From Brevipalpus yothersi (lineage: Eukaryota > Arthropoda > Arachnida > Trombidiformes > Tenuipalpidae), in contig QZCP01000346.1 in the NCBI GenBank assembly GCA_003956705.1, positions 124,001 to 188,000 on the forward strand: DNA of 64,000 nucleotides. Direction: 5' to 3'. Numbering within the stretch: position 1 is the first letter of the stretch; every line of letters begins with the position of its first letter. This document shows positions 30,672 through 40,680 of the stretch, one piece after another. The notes under the pieces are model-generated. The model was not told where the DNA came from, searched no databases, and saw only the letters and a program-made list of their open reading frames with translations. The position numbers were made by a program, and so were the translations under genes.

Positions 30672-32759
30672 TTAATTTCTACTCCTTATTCGTCCTACTC
30701 TAGTCCCTAAGAGTCTTGAAGTTGTGATGAAAAGTAACACAAAATAGAATAACTGGGTATAAAAACCAGTCTGGACTTTCCGATTTCTGTAAGATATCCC
30801 AATTAGCACAATTTCTCTTAATGCTTTCATAGGATTGGTGTTGGGTAGCATTTTGGAAGGAAGATCGATGAAATATGGAAAACTCTCGATGGAAATGGAG
30901 GCTCCCTCCATACTGCTTGAAACGAAAATATAACCGATACCCATCATAGAAACAAGAACTCCACTCATTTGACTTAGGCCAATGTATTGACCAATGAGTG
31001 CACTATTCGTTATCATTCCAATGATAAGTAGGGAAGCAATAAAAGGTGAACCTCGACATTTCACATCCAGAATAAGAAGTGAAAGAACCAAACAGAGTAT
31101 TCCCGCAAATCCTAGGAGAATCGTGTTGGAAAAAAGTTGGACCAGAAAGATATGCATACAAGAGAGGCCAGTGGACATGTATCGTTGAATGGATTGATCT
31201 TTCACTTCTCTGATGATGGCAGAACCAGCAGTTATGATGGCGGTTGTGGTTACAGCTACAATCAATCCTCCGAGAAGAAATAAGTTTCGAGATGTATGTT
31301 CTTCAATCTTTTTTCCATCAATTACAGAATTTTCAAATCTCATCGGATATGCTGAAAGTTGCTTGAGGCTCAAATAGCCCTTAGAGGATTCCCAATATTT
31401 TGAATAGGCATCAGATAAATGACACACGACAGCCCTGAGAATGTGAACATTTGAAGCATCACAATAAACGATAAGTTGGGAATCTCTGATAGATTTAATG
31501 TCTAGTTCAGACCAATCAAGAACCAATTTCTCGAAAAAAGCGTCAACAAAGCCTTCACGGATTTGTATGGCTGCCCGAATCTTGTATCTTGATATGTCCT
31601 CGATTGCTCTGTCGATATTATCATACAGGATGAGATGGAAAACTTTATCATTGATATATTCTGGAAAGTGATTAGGATGGATGCATTCAAGGCAAACTGG
31701 CTTAATGTTCAATTTTTTTAGTAGGGCAGTATCATTATAAAGCGATTGATTCTGTACACACAGTCCGATGGACACATGTGTTATGTCTTCTGAAACAAAA
31801 AGATAAGTCAGGTAAACATTCAACGTTGGTAGGCCAAGAATGCTGAAAAACGATGCTGGAGTGAATATAAACAAATGAAAATAACGGTACATGAGGATAA
31901 GGACGATTCGGATGTGAAGCCAGTAACTATTCTCATATGATTTTGGTTTGATGATGCTGTTGGGATGGAGCGTTGATATTGATTCTCCTAACGGCCCAGT
32001 CTTTGAATCCGTCGAGCACAAGTCTAGGAAAACTTTTTCGAAAGAAATGAATCCATCTCTTGCACTGATAGCTTGAGGTGATTCAGTCTCAAGAATTTCC
32101 CCCTTTCTCATGAAACTCATTGTATCTGCATGTCCACATTCCTCAACATAGTGTGTAGTTATCAGAATGCTAGCCCCATCATTCTTTATCTTCTCTAGCA
32201 ATTGCCATATTCGATGTCTCAGAATAGGATCAACACCAACATTTGGCTCATCTAGTAACAATAGTTGAGGTGAATGAAGTATAGCGATTCCAAGTGAAAC
32301 ACGTCGTTTCATTCCTCCACTCAGATTGAAGATGTAACTTTTTTCACTATCAATCAGATCAAGTTCTGTCAACACTTCTTTGATTCTTGAATTGATTGAG
32401 GATGGCTCCATTCGATTGAGTATACCATACATGTAGAGACATTCATAAACGGTCAAATCATCAGTGAGCGCATCTTCTTGCGGCATATATCCCAGATTGG
32501 GACCAGGAACACCAACAATCTTTCGATTCTCAGGGTTGTTGGTACAGTCATGTCCAAAAAGAGTTATTTTTCCACAATCAACAGGTAACAGAGAAATGAT
32601 GAGCTTGATAAGAGTTGTCTTACCACATCCACTTGGTCCCACAATGGCCAATATTTGCGATGAATAAGTTTGAATCGATACATTCCGTATGATAATTGAA
32701 TTCTCTTCTGACTGTGGAAACATAAACGAAAGATTGGTCACATTGGCTATTAGAGCCAT
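30672..32759 (-). CDS. ABC half-transporter, ABCH class (copy b)
   Basis: Single exon, ATG at 32759, 695 residues. The NBD comes first, with Walker A GPSGCGKTT, a Q-loop region GYMPQEDAL, signature LSGGMKRR, Walker B LLLLDEP and H-loop TTHY. About six transmembrane helices follow in the C-terminal part, with a Cys-containing extracellular loop. After Walker B it reads DEPNVGVDP where copies c and d read DEPTVGVDP. It is the mirror-image partner of ABCH-c; coding, 5' flank and 3' flank all align in inverted orientation. A lipid or xenobiotic export role at the plasma membrane, working as a dimer, is inferred from the family. Confidence 0.92.
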   Translation of the reverse strand: MALIANVTNLSFMFPQSEENSIIIRNVSIQTYSSQILAIVGPSGCGKTTLIKLIISLLPVDCGKITLFGHDCTNNPENRKIVGVPGPNLGYMPQEDALTDDLTVYECLYMYGILNRMEPSSINSRIKEVLTELDLIDSEKSYIFNLSGGMKRRVSLGIAILHSPQLLLLDEPNVGVDPILRHRIWQLLEKIKNDGASILITTHYVEECGHADTMSFMRKGEILETESPQAISARDGFISFEKVFLDLCSTDSKTGPLGESISTLHPNSIIKPKSYENSYWLHIRIVLILMYRYFHLFIFTPASFFSILGLPTLNVYLTYLFVSEDITHVSIGLCVQNQSLYNDTALLKKLNIKPVCLECIHPNHFPEYINDKVFHLILYDNIDRAIEDISRYKIRAAIQIREGFVDAFFEKLVLDWSELDIKSIRDSQLIVYCDASNVHILRAVVCHLSDAYSKYWESSKGYLSLKQLSAYPMRFENSVIDGKKIEEHTSRNLFLLGGLIVAVTTTAIITAGSAIIREVKDQSIQRYMSTGLSCMHIFLVQLFSNTILLGFAGILCLVLSLLILDVKCRGSPFIASLLIIGMITNSALIGQYIGLSQMSGVLVSMMGIGYIFVSSSMEGASISIESFPYFIDLPSKMLPNTNPMKALREIVLIGISYRNRKVQTGFYTQLFYFVLLFITTSRLLGTRVGRIRSRN

Positions 32760-33404
32760 TTCGATTTGATGCGTATGGTTACATATCCTCCAGCTGAGTT
32801 ATTATGATTGATTCGAATGAAATATGTTGAAAATTTTTTCACTGAATATATGTGTATATAGTTATATGCTATGCTAGTTCCAATTTTGTTATTCCAACCT
32901 GGTAATTTTGATGTTCTCCATTTCATCAACATGTTGACAATCGATCACCTATTAAATTATGGGTCAAGAAAAGCTATTATTATCATTAAACTTATTCAGT
33001 GATCAACATCCCTGAGGCTTGATTAGTTAAAGTGAGAAATCCTCCTTAGAAAAACTTATTCGATTGCTCAGATGCTTATCGATAAATTTTTAGCTACGTT
33101 TCAGGCTTTAGATCAGAAAAAGCTAATTTCCCAGAGAGATGAATGATCATGAAGGTAGTGAGAAGAATTCTACTTGAAAACAGCACCGAAATAGTTTCTC
33201 AGTTCTCTAGGGAAATTGTATCACCTTGATTATATCAGCACATGAACATCACATGAGAATCGGAACTTCACCTTTTATTTTCGTTGGAATTAATATAATC
33301 ATCAGATCAGAGGTAAAAAATAAAATCAGATGATATTTGTATTATCTACAATTCAATTCTCCCTACAATGTTCATCACAAAATTGGAGAGTTATTGACAG
33401 TTAT

Positions 33405-34223
33405 TTATGCAATGTGTGAATTCATTAATCTTCGAATATTTTGGATTGGTCTCTCAATGAAAATGTATAATGGTATGGAAGCAATATACGTGAACAAAAG
33501 TAGACCAAAATATGAGCTTGAAGCTGAAAATACATCTTGAATCGGTGAAAATGGAGTGGAATTCAAAACAATAGTCATGATAGACCAATGAATCAAATAC
33601 AATGAATAGGAAAGCCTACTGAAGTGGACAAGCAGTGACGAAGTCCCGGCAGATAGCTTATACTTGATATAATTACTATTAGGGTGGTAAATGAATATCA
33701 AAATTGAGATGATCAGTCCTATTCCGATGGGACAAATTGCTAAAATCGCAGAAAATATCCTATAACTTGGTGTGAAGATAGTAGCACAAGTGAACATTGA
33801 ATAGAAAAGGGCGATTGCGACACCAGAGAATATGAGAATTCTTCTTTGCAGATAATGAGATGCTCCCTGTATTCTTGGTAAATAGTACGCGAGAAGAACA
33901 CCCATTATCATCGAACTTAGCCATGTTATCGTTCGAAAATAGTACTTGTCAAAAATCAATCGCAAATCTCTACAAAACGAGAAAGATAGTATCAAGTTAT
34001 AAAATTATAAAATTTTCGAATTGCATTCGTTAACCAACCTGTCAATTTGTATAAAGTTCTCCCATTTGGTAAGGTTTTCTTCGGGCCCAAATGGGAAGTG
34101 AAGATTCAAATTGTTGAAAGTTTGATATGTTGAAACAATTCCATAGATAATCAGAAATACTGCGGAAGTTACACCAATGTATGCGGACCTAATAAAAATA
34201 TCTAATGATTTAATCGGAACATT

Positions 34224-34309
<86 letters not shown>

Positions 34310-35731
34310 CCTCAAAATGAGCCAGATTAAGAATGCACTCAGTGAGTACAATTGAAATGATACCGACAGTGACCAAAATGCTGGTGAGCACTAGGGAAAA
34401 ATCAAAAACAAATCAGAATATATCTTGCAAATTAAGAGGACGAAACTCACCATATCATCAGATCCCAGGTGGTTATAAAAATAGGAGAAAATTTCAAGAT
34501 AAAATTTTGAGCATACAGTTTTATCAATCGAATGGTAACCGAAATCTAACTCAGAACCAAATCCAAACTTACTCGCAAAAAAATTTTGGAACATTACAGC
34601 GAAAAAATAGGAAGGTGAAAGACGAATAAAAGCTTTCAAAATTGTTTTGAATGGGTTGAAATTCTGATCTGGACTAGTATAGTCAGAATGGATCAAAAAG
34701 CCGGTGATAAAAAAGAAAATTGTCATCACCGTTCGATTGAAAATCCAAGATATCTCACTTGCAATTCTAATCAACTGAGGAGAATTTAAGATTAGCTCAC
34801 GATCTATTGCTACTTCAGACGAAGAAAACACTCCAATATGGCCCACAACTACTGCGATAGCACAGATAGCTCGCATATAATGAATGATGAGAATATCATT
34901 TGTTGACACACGTTTGCCTTTAAGTGATCTCAGATTTTTTGGGATGGAAAAACTTTTCAAAAGGGACTTGATGAAACTTTTCCTTGTCTTTTCTGTTTCC
35001 TTGGAGGAATAATCGTAGATTGTGCTCGAAATTCCGATGGCTAATAAGCCCAAACAAACACAATAGAAAATAATTGTTCCATTCTCAAGTTTTTCCTCTC
35101 CTTCACAGCTAATTTCAGAAATGTGTGATGAAGCAGATATTTTAAGAAAGAAAAACTTTTCCAAGAACTCTTTAAGATATCTGAAATCTTTACCATAGCA
35201 TGTACTTGGAACACAAACTCCTGTGTGGTGACTCAATGATTTACCAGAGGTCAATTGTGTCGACCATTGGGCTCGACAATATTTACCACGAAATGCTGAC
35301 GAATGATAATCATCAGATTTCACTGAAATTTTAGTTGATTCACATTGCCATTGATTACCATGCCAATTGAGATTACCGTTTCTGATTCCAGGGCCAGGCT
35401 TGGCCAAGGAATCAAGAAATTCCAGCGTATCGACATCATGCTGATTTGTTCCAATATTCTTGATGATAGTTCGCAGATGGAGTGCACACAGACTTGAAGT
35501 ATCATTCATAAGAGATGAATAGAATGTCGTCCTGGGAGGCTCATTTCGTGAATTGTTCAAGGAAATGAAAGAAATGTTCGAATTGAGGTAGAATGATTTA
35601 GCAAAACTATTCAATTCAATCCATGGTAAAAATTGATTCGCCGACGGAAGTTTTCTACAGTTCACAGGGTTTCTCAGCAATAAATAGAAAAATAGAAAAC
35701 AAAATCGAAACGTAATTTCACTCGGCTTCAT
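33405..35731 (-). CDS. NRF-6-like / acyltransferase-3 membrane protein (NRF-B), four exons
   Basis: Exons are 35731-34451, 34390-34311, 34188-34039 and 33969-33405. They keep phase and give 691 residues. The ATG at 35731 starts a signal peptide, followed by the Cys-rich NRF domain (PGPGIRNGNLNWHGNQ, CVPSTC) and an acyltransferase-3 domain with VVGHIGVF and TGFLIHSDY and about ten helices. Exons 2 and 3 are the same length as in NRF-A. Intron 2 is enlarged by an 81-bp GA/CT microsatellite. The gene sits in the centre of the inverted ABCH duplication and is transcribed in the same direction as ABCH-b. It is presumably active in membrane lipid acylation or uptake; the substrate is unknown. Confidence 0.9.
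34225..34305. repeat. AG/CT dinucleotide microsatellite in NRF-B intron 2
   Basis: Forty uninterrupted AG units on the plus strand, hence CU repeats in the NRF-B pre-mRNA directly after the 5' splice site (GTATTTCTCTCT). They account for most of the 122-nt intron. Confidence 0.95.
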
Positions 35732-36589
35732 GCTTCACATAGAACTGCAATCAAAAACAATTTCAAATCCAATTTTTTACGAAAAAAAAATGTTCACTAC
35801 AAGATTTTTAGCATAACTGTTCGAGAATTAGAAGTAACCTTCAAATGGTTATGTTCCTTCCTTGTCGAGTGCGGACAATGTTCCATCAGTGTTACCTTCG
35901 GCATTTATGATGTAACTTCCCATCAATCGCTTAATACAAAGTTATCTAAAACACTATGTCCGTTTTTCCCCCAGCCAAACTGGTCAAAAAAAGCATTATG
36001 TTTAACCTTAATCACCTACAGATGCCTGTGGGAATTTTTTCGAAGCGAGCTGGAACGATAAGTGATATCACTGCGTGCGTCAGAAGAAAAGTTACCCTCG
36101 AACCACATGAAAAGCTCATTTTGAGAAACCTCAAACTTTTTCCCATCATCTTGATGCCCCCAAGCTATTGGATAGATTTTCTTACTATCATTGAGTCTCG
36201 TGAAAACTAAACAATCCATTAACTTCACTGTTCCGATAGTCACAGGCAACAAAAGTTTTCTATTGCTGTTTTATTGCAGATTTCCAGTAAAAGTATCAAA
36301 TCTGATTTATAGCAACAGAATCATATTAGATTGAATATTATCACGATGAATGTCCAATTTTCTAACAAATCAGTATCTTTCGACCTCATGTGGAGAACAG
36401 TTCTACACGACCGATTGTTAGATTTTACTTTCGCTTGATGTAAGCAGAATCTCTTTGTATTTTGATCTCGCTGTGCGAATAAGTTGAGACAAATAATTCA
36501 TCTGATCTAAAACCCATCAATCCACAAATGATATTGGAGAGTTGTTGAAAAGAAAATTTGGGTTTAATTTTTTTTGCACCAATCTAATA
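35732..36589. other. Intergenic, upstream of NRF-B
   Basis: The NRF-B promoter region should be here. ORFs of about 80 codons on both strands near 35956-36252 overlap each other and show no domain. No repeat was found. Confidence 0.4.
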
Positions 36590-36960
36590 GCTTTCTAATA
36601 TTTTGACTAGACTTCTCAAGGAGTAAATACATTCATAAAAGTTCTGGAGATACATAAATAGATAAGGAAAAGATTTCCACCATACAAGCTCAAAGCTGTA
36701 AATATATTGGAAGCTGTTGAAGTTTGTATCAAATTAAGTACAATGATGATGACCGATTCATGGGCTAAATATAGAGGATATGAGAACTACTTTCATATTT
36801 TCTCGCTGTAATGTTTCAAAATTTTTTTTAAAAGAAGTTTGGATTTGGTTCTGAATTGGATTTCGGATACCATTCAATTGATGGAACTTTATGATCAAAA
36901 TTTCATCTTCCCCCCTATTTGTTATCCTATTTTTATAACCATCTAGGATCTGATGATCAT
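36590..36960. pseudogene. Two NRF gene fragments in opposite orientation
   Basis: 36803-36960 on the plus strand matches the end of exon 1 of NRF-B (FGFGSELDFGYHSID, then YFYN) and stops at the exon border (GGATCTGATGAT). It carries an in-frame stop. 36590-36790 resembles the final exon of NRF-B on the minus strand, though more diverged. Both are relics. They abut the edge of the right inverted arm and may mark the recombination point. Confidence 0.65.
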
Positions 36961-37480
36961 ATTGATTCCAACGAAAATAGAAGATGAAGTTCCGATTCTC
37001 ATGTGATGTTCATGTGCTGATACAGTTTCCCTGAAGAACTGAGAAACTATTTCGGTGCTGTTTTCAAGGAGAATTCTTCTCACCAACTTAATAATCACTC
37101 ATTTCTTGAGGCAACTAGCTTCTCCTTACCTGAAGCCATTAATAGAAGGGCAGTTAATGATTGATGAACATCTAGACAACCGAATAAAGTTTTTCTTTAG
37201 AGGGTTTTTCACTTCATCTAATCAAGTCTCTGGGATGTTGATCACCATGGAATAAGTCTAAAAATAATGATAACCTGACTCTCTACCATAATTCGAATAA
37301 ATAGGTGATCAATTGTCAACATGGCATGAGAAAACCCAAAATTATCAGGCTGGAATAACAAAATTATAACATGAATAACAGGTAGCTATTCACATATATT
37401 CAGTGAGAAAATCTTCGATCATCTGAATCAATCATGATAACTCAGGCTGGAAAAAACACAACTAAACTCATCGAATCAAA

Positions 37481-39568
37481 ATGGCTTTATTAGCCAATGT
37501 GACCAATCTTTCGTTTATGTTTCCACAGTCTGAAGAAAATAGAATAATATTACGTAATGTATCGATTCAAACTCATTCATCGCGAATATTGGCCATTGTT
37601 GGACCAAGTGGATGTGGCAAAACAACTCTTATCAAGCTGATCATTTCTCTGTTACCTGTTGATCATGGAAGGATAACTCTTTTCGGACATGATTGTACCA
37701 ACAACCCTGAGAATCGAAAGATTGTTGGTGTTCCTGGTCCCAATCTGGGATATATGCCCCAAGAAGATGCGCTTACTAATGATTTGACCGTTTATGAGTG
37801 TCTCTACATGTATGGTATACTCAATCGAATGGATTCATCCTCAATTCATCAAAGAATTAAAGAAGTGTTGACAGAACTTGATCTGATTGATAGTGAAAAA
37901 AGTTACATCTTTAATTTGAGTGGAGGAATGAAACGACGTGTTTCACTTGGAATTGCTATACTTCATTCACCTCAACTATTGTTACTAGATGAGCCAACTG
38001 TTGGTGTTGATCCTATTCTGAGACATCGAATATGGCAATTGCTAGCAAAGATGAAGAATAATGGGGCCAGTATTCTGATAACTACACATTATATTGAGGA
38101 ATGTGGACATGCAGATACAATGAGTTTCATGAGAAATGGCGAAATTCTTGAGACTGAATCACCTCAAGCTATCAGTGCAAGAGATGGATTCATTTCTTTC
38201 GAGAAAGTTTTCCTAAACTTATGCTCAAGGGATGCAAAGACTGAATCGTTACGAGATTCAACATTCACCGCCAATTCTAACAGCTCCATCAAACTAAAAT
38301 CATATGAGAATAGTTACTGGACTCACATCCGGATCATCCTCATCCTCATGTACCGTTATTTTCATTTGTTTATATTCACTCCAGCATCGTTCTTCGGCAT
38401 TCTTGGACTACCAACGTTCAATGTTTACATGACTTATCTTTTTCTTTCAGATGATATCACACATTTGTCTATCGGACTATGTATACAGAATCAATCACTT
38501 CATAATGATACTGCCTCACTAAAAAAATTGAAAATCAAGCCAGTTTGCCTCGAATGCATCAATCCCGATCACTTTCCAGAATACATCAGTGATAGAGTTT
38601 TCCATCTCATCATGTATGATAATATCGACAGAGCAATCGAGGACATATCAAGATACAAGATTCGGGCAGCCATACACATTCGTGAAGGCTTTATTGATGC
38701 TTTCCTCGAGAAATTGACTCTTGATTGGTCTGAACTAGATATCAAATCAATCAGAGATTCCCAACTTATCGTATATTGTGATGCTTCAAATGCCCATATT
38801 TTTAGAGCTATTGAAGGCCATTTATCTCACGCCTATTCGAAATATTGGGAATCTTCTAAGGGCAATTTGGGTCTCAAGCAACTTCCAGCATATCCGATGA
38901 GATTTGAAAACTCTGTAGTTGATGGAAAAAAGATTGAAGAACATACATCTCGAAACTTATTTCTTCTTGGAGGAATGATTACATCTATAGTCACTGCCAC
39001 AATTATAACTGCTGGTTCTGCCATCATAAAAGAGGTTAAAGATCAATCCATCCAACGGTACATGTCCACTGGCCTCCCCTGTTTGCAAATCTTCCTCGTC
39101 CAGCTGCTATCTAACACTCTTCTCCTAGGATTCGCGGGAATACTTTCTCTGGTTACTTCACTTCTTCTTTTGGATGTGGAGTGTCAAGGTTCACCTTTTA
39201 TTGCTGCCCTACTCATCATTGGAACTGTATTGAACAGTGCCCTTATCGGGCAATTGATTGGCCTAAATCAAATGAGTGAAGTTCTTGTCCTCATATTTGG
39301 TATTGGTTATTCTTTCGTTTCATGCAGTATGGAGGGAGCCTTTTTTTCGACAGAAAGTTTCCCATATTTCATCGATCTTCCTTCCAAAATGCTACTTAAC
39401 ACTAATCCTATGAGAGCATTAAGAGAAACTGTGCTCATTGGAATATCTTACAGTGATCCGAAAGTCATGGCTGGCTTTTATACTCAGTTACTCTATTTTG
39501 TGTTACTTTATATCGCATCATCAAGACTCTTGGAAACTAGAGTAGGACGAATAAAGAGTGAAAATTAA
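37481..39568 (+). CDS. ABC half-transporter, ABCH class (copy c)
   Basis: Single exon, ATG at 37481, 695 residues, the same length as copy b. Walker A GPSGCGKTT, signature LSGGMKRR, Walker B LLLLDEP, H-loop TTHY and the C-terminal six-helix membrane domain are all intact. It is the inverted-arm partner of copy b, yet in the NBD (about 37640-38225) its DNA is almost identical to copy d downstream, including silent positions. This points to gene conversion between c and d. It should act as a homo- or heterodimer in the plasma membrane. Confidence 0.93.
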   Translation: MALLANVTNLSFMFPQSEENRIILRNVSIQTHSSRILAIVGPSGCGKTTLIKLIISLLPVDHGRITLFGHDCTNNPENRKIVGVPGPNLGYMPQEDALTNDLTVYECLYMYGILNRMDSSSIHQRIKEVLTELDLIDSEKSYIFNLSGGMKRRVSLGIAILHSPQLLLLDEPTVGVDPILRHRIWQLLAKMKNNGASILITTHYIEECGHADTMSFMRNGEILETESPQAISARDGFISFEKVFLNLCSRDAKTESLRDSTFTANSNSSIKLKSYENSYWTHIRIILILMYRYFHLFIFTPASFFGILGLPTFNVYMTYLFLSDDITHLSIGLCIQNQSLHNDTASLKKLKIKPVCLECINPDHFPEYISDRVFHLIMYDNIDRAIEDISRYKIRAAIHIREGFIDAFLEKLTLDWSELDIKSIRDSQLIVYCDASNAHIFRAIEGHLSHAYSKYWESSKGNLGLKQLPAYPMRFENSVVDGKKIEEHTSRNLFLLGGMITSIVTATIITAGSAIIKEVKDQSIQRYMSTGLPCLQIFLVQLLSNTLLLGFAGILSLVTSLLLLDVECQGSPFIAALLIIGTVLNSALIGQLIGLNQMSEVLVLIFGIGYSFVSCSMEGAFFSTESFPYFIDLPSKMLLNTNPMRALRETVLIGISYSDPKVMAGFYTQLLYFVLLYIASSRLLETRVGRIKSEN

Positions 39569-39699
39569 AGTAGCTGGAAATAAGGTTGCTTCATTTTCGA
39601 ATTCATCGTTCATGGATGTTCATCGAAAGTTAATTTATAGTTAATATATAATAATGTGAAGATTTCAGAAATGGAAGATAGCTCGGATATCTTGAGAAA

Positions 39700-40150
39700 G
39701 TGAAATTTTTCCAAAAATTTTCCAAAAATGTCGTCAAATTCTTCGTATCACTATCATGCGCTTGGGATACAAACACCAGTAAGATGAATCAGAGAATGAT
39801 TGGCAGTGATTTATGTTCCCTATTTGGCTCTACTGTGTTTAAAACCAAAAGTTCATGATGAATTATGGTTTCTTGGGCTGAAATTTATCCTTGTTGACTC
39901 ACAATGTCCCTGATTGCCTTGCCAGTCGAGATAACCAATTCTAATTCAAGAAACTGGCTTCGCATATGAGTCTAGGAAAATTCATTAGAGCAACCTCATG
40001 TTGCTCAGTGTGAAGTCGCTCAATGATGTTCTGAAGGAGAGCAGCACATAAACTTCCAGATGAAACTCAGTTGATCACATCGGTGATAAGTGTACCGGAA
40101 GTATTACTTCTTCATGATTTTTACCTTTGATGATGTCTGTGAGGTGATAT
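39700..40150 (-). pseudogene. NRF-domain pseudogene fragment, right inverted arm
   Basis: Minus-strand translation shows SLCAALLQNIIERL, EQHEVALMNF, LDSYAKP, LDWQGNQGHCESTR and TGVCIPS in the order of the NRF-A N-terminal domain. It has a one-base frameshift after MNF and several stops. It is somewhat longer than its left-arm partner at 30212-30540. Confidence 0.8.
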
Positions 40151-40680
40151 GATCACAGTATCTACATTATATGGTTAACTATTATTCGCACTTTTCTCAA
40201 TGAGAGACTTTTACATTCTGAGTAAAAATCATCATCTGGTAGATGAAATGGAACTAATCAATTGGATGGAAGCTTGCAATTATTCAATCCTTGGAAAATT
40301 TACCTTTTTTCGATTCAATTCTCAAAGAAAGAAGTAAAACTAATAGTTATATTGAGGTGATCAAGCTAACCTTCTCCTTGGAAAATTTTTTTACACATTC
40401 CGATCTATCATGAGTAAATAATCTGGACATTGCAAAATATATCAAACTTGTTTTGAGCCAATGATTAATGGCTAACTGAGCGTTAGAGTGTCCATGTAAA
40501 CAAGAACACATCAGCAAGGAGTTCACATCGCTCGATCGCTAATGAAAACGAAACTCGAGAAACCTTCATCGATTCCATTGATACAAGTTGCATTTTCTGT
40601 GCTTTCTTATCAGTCATTATTATCAGTTGGAAGATGTGGTGTTCATTGATTGTATATTGATCTCATATTCGAAAACTGTA

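Larger units (their letters stand above)
30212..33316. repeat. Left arm of a large inverted duplication (NRF pseudogene + ABCH + 5' flank)
   Basis: The reverse complement of this stretch aligns with 36948-40150. Matching blocks seen by eye include the 5' flank (GAAGTTCCGATTCTCATGTG), the sequence before the ABCH ATG (TCAACATG and the AATAACAAAATT block), the entire ABCH gene, the 3' flank (AAAGTAGCTGG) and the NRF pseudogene. The arms flank a 3.6-kb centre that carries NRF-B. Confidence 0.85.
36948..40150. repeat. Right arm of the inverted duplication (5' flank + ABCH + NRF pseudogene)
   Basis: Inverted copy of 30212-33316. The order along the plus strand is 5' flank, ABCH-c, 3' flank and minus-strand NRF pseudogene, exactly mirrored. 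The left arm has gained the TTA microsatellite. Confidence 0.85.

Noticed and set aside
35956..36252. Overlapping ORFs of about 80 codons on both strands
   Set aside because: Opposite-strand shadows of each other with no domain or homology.
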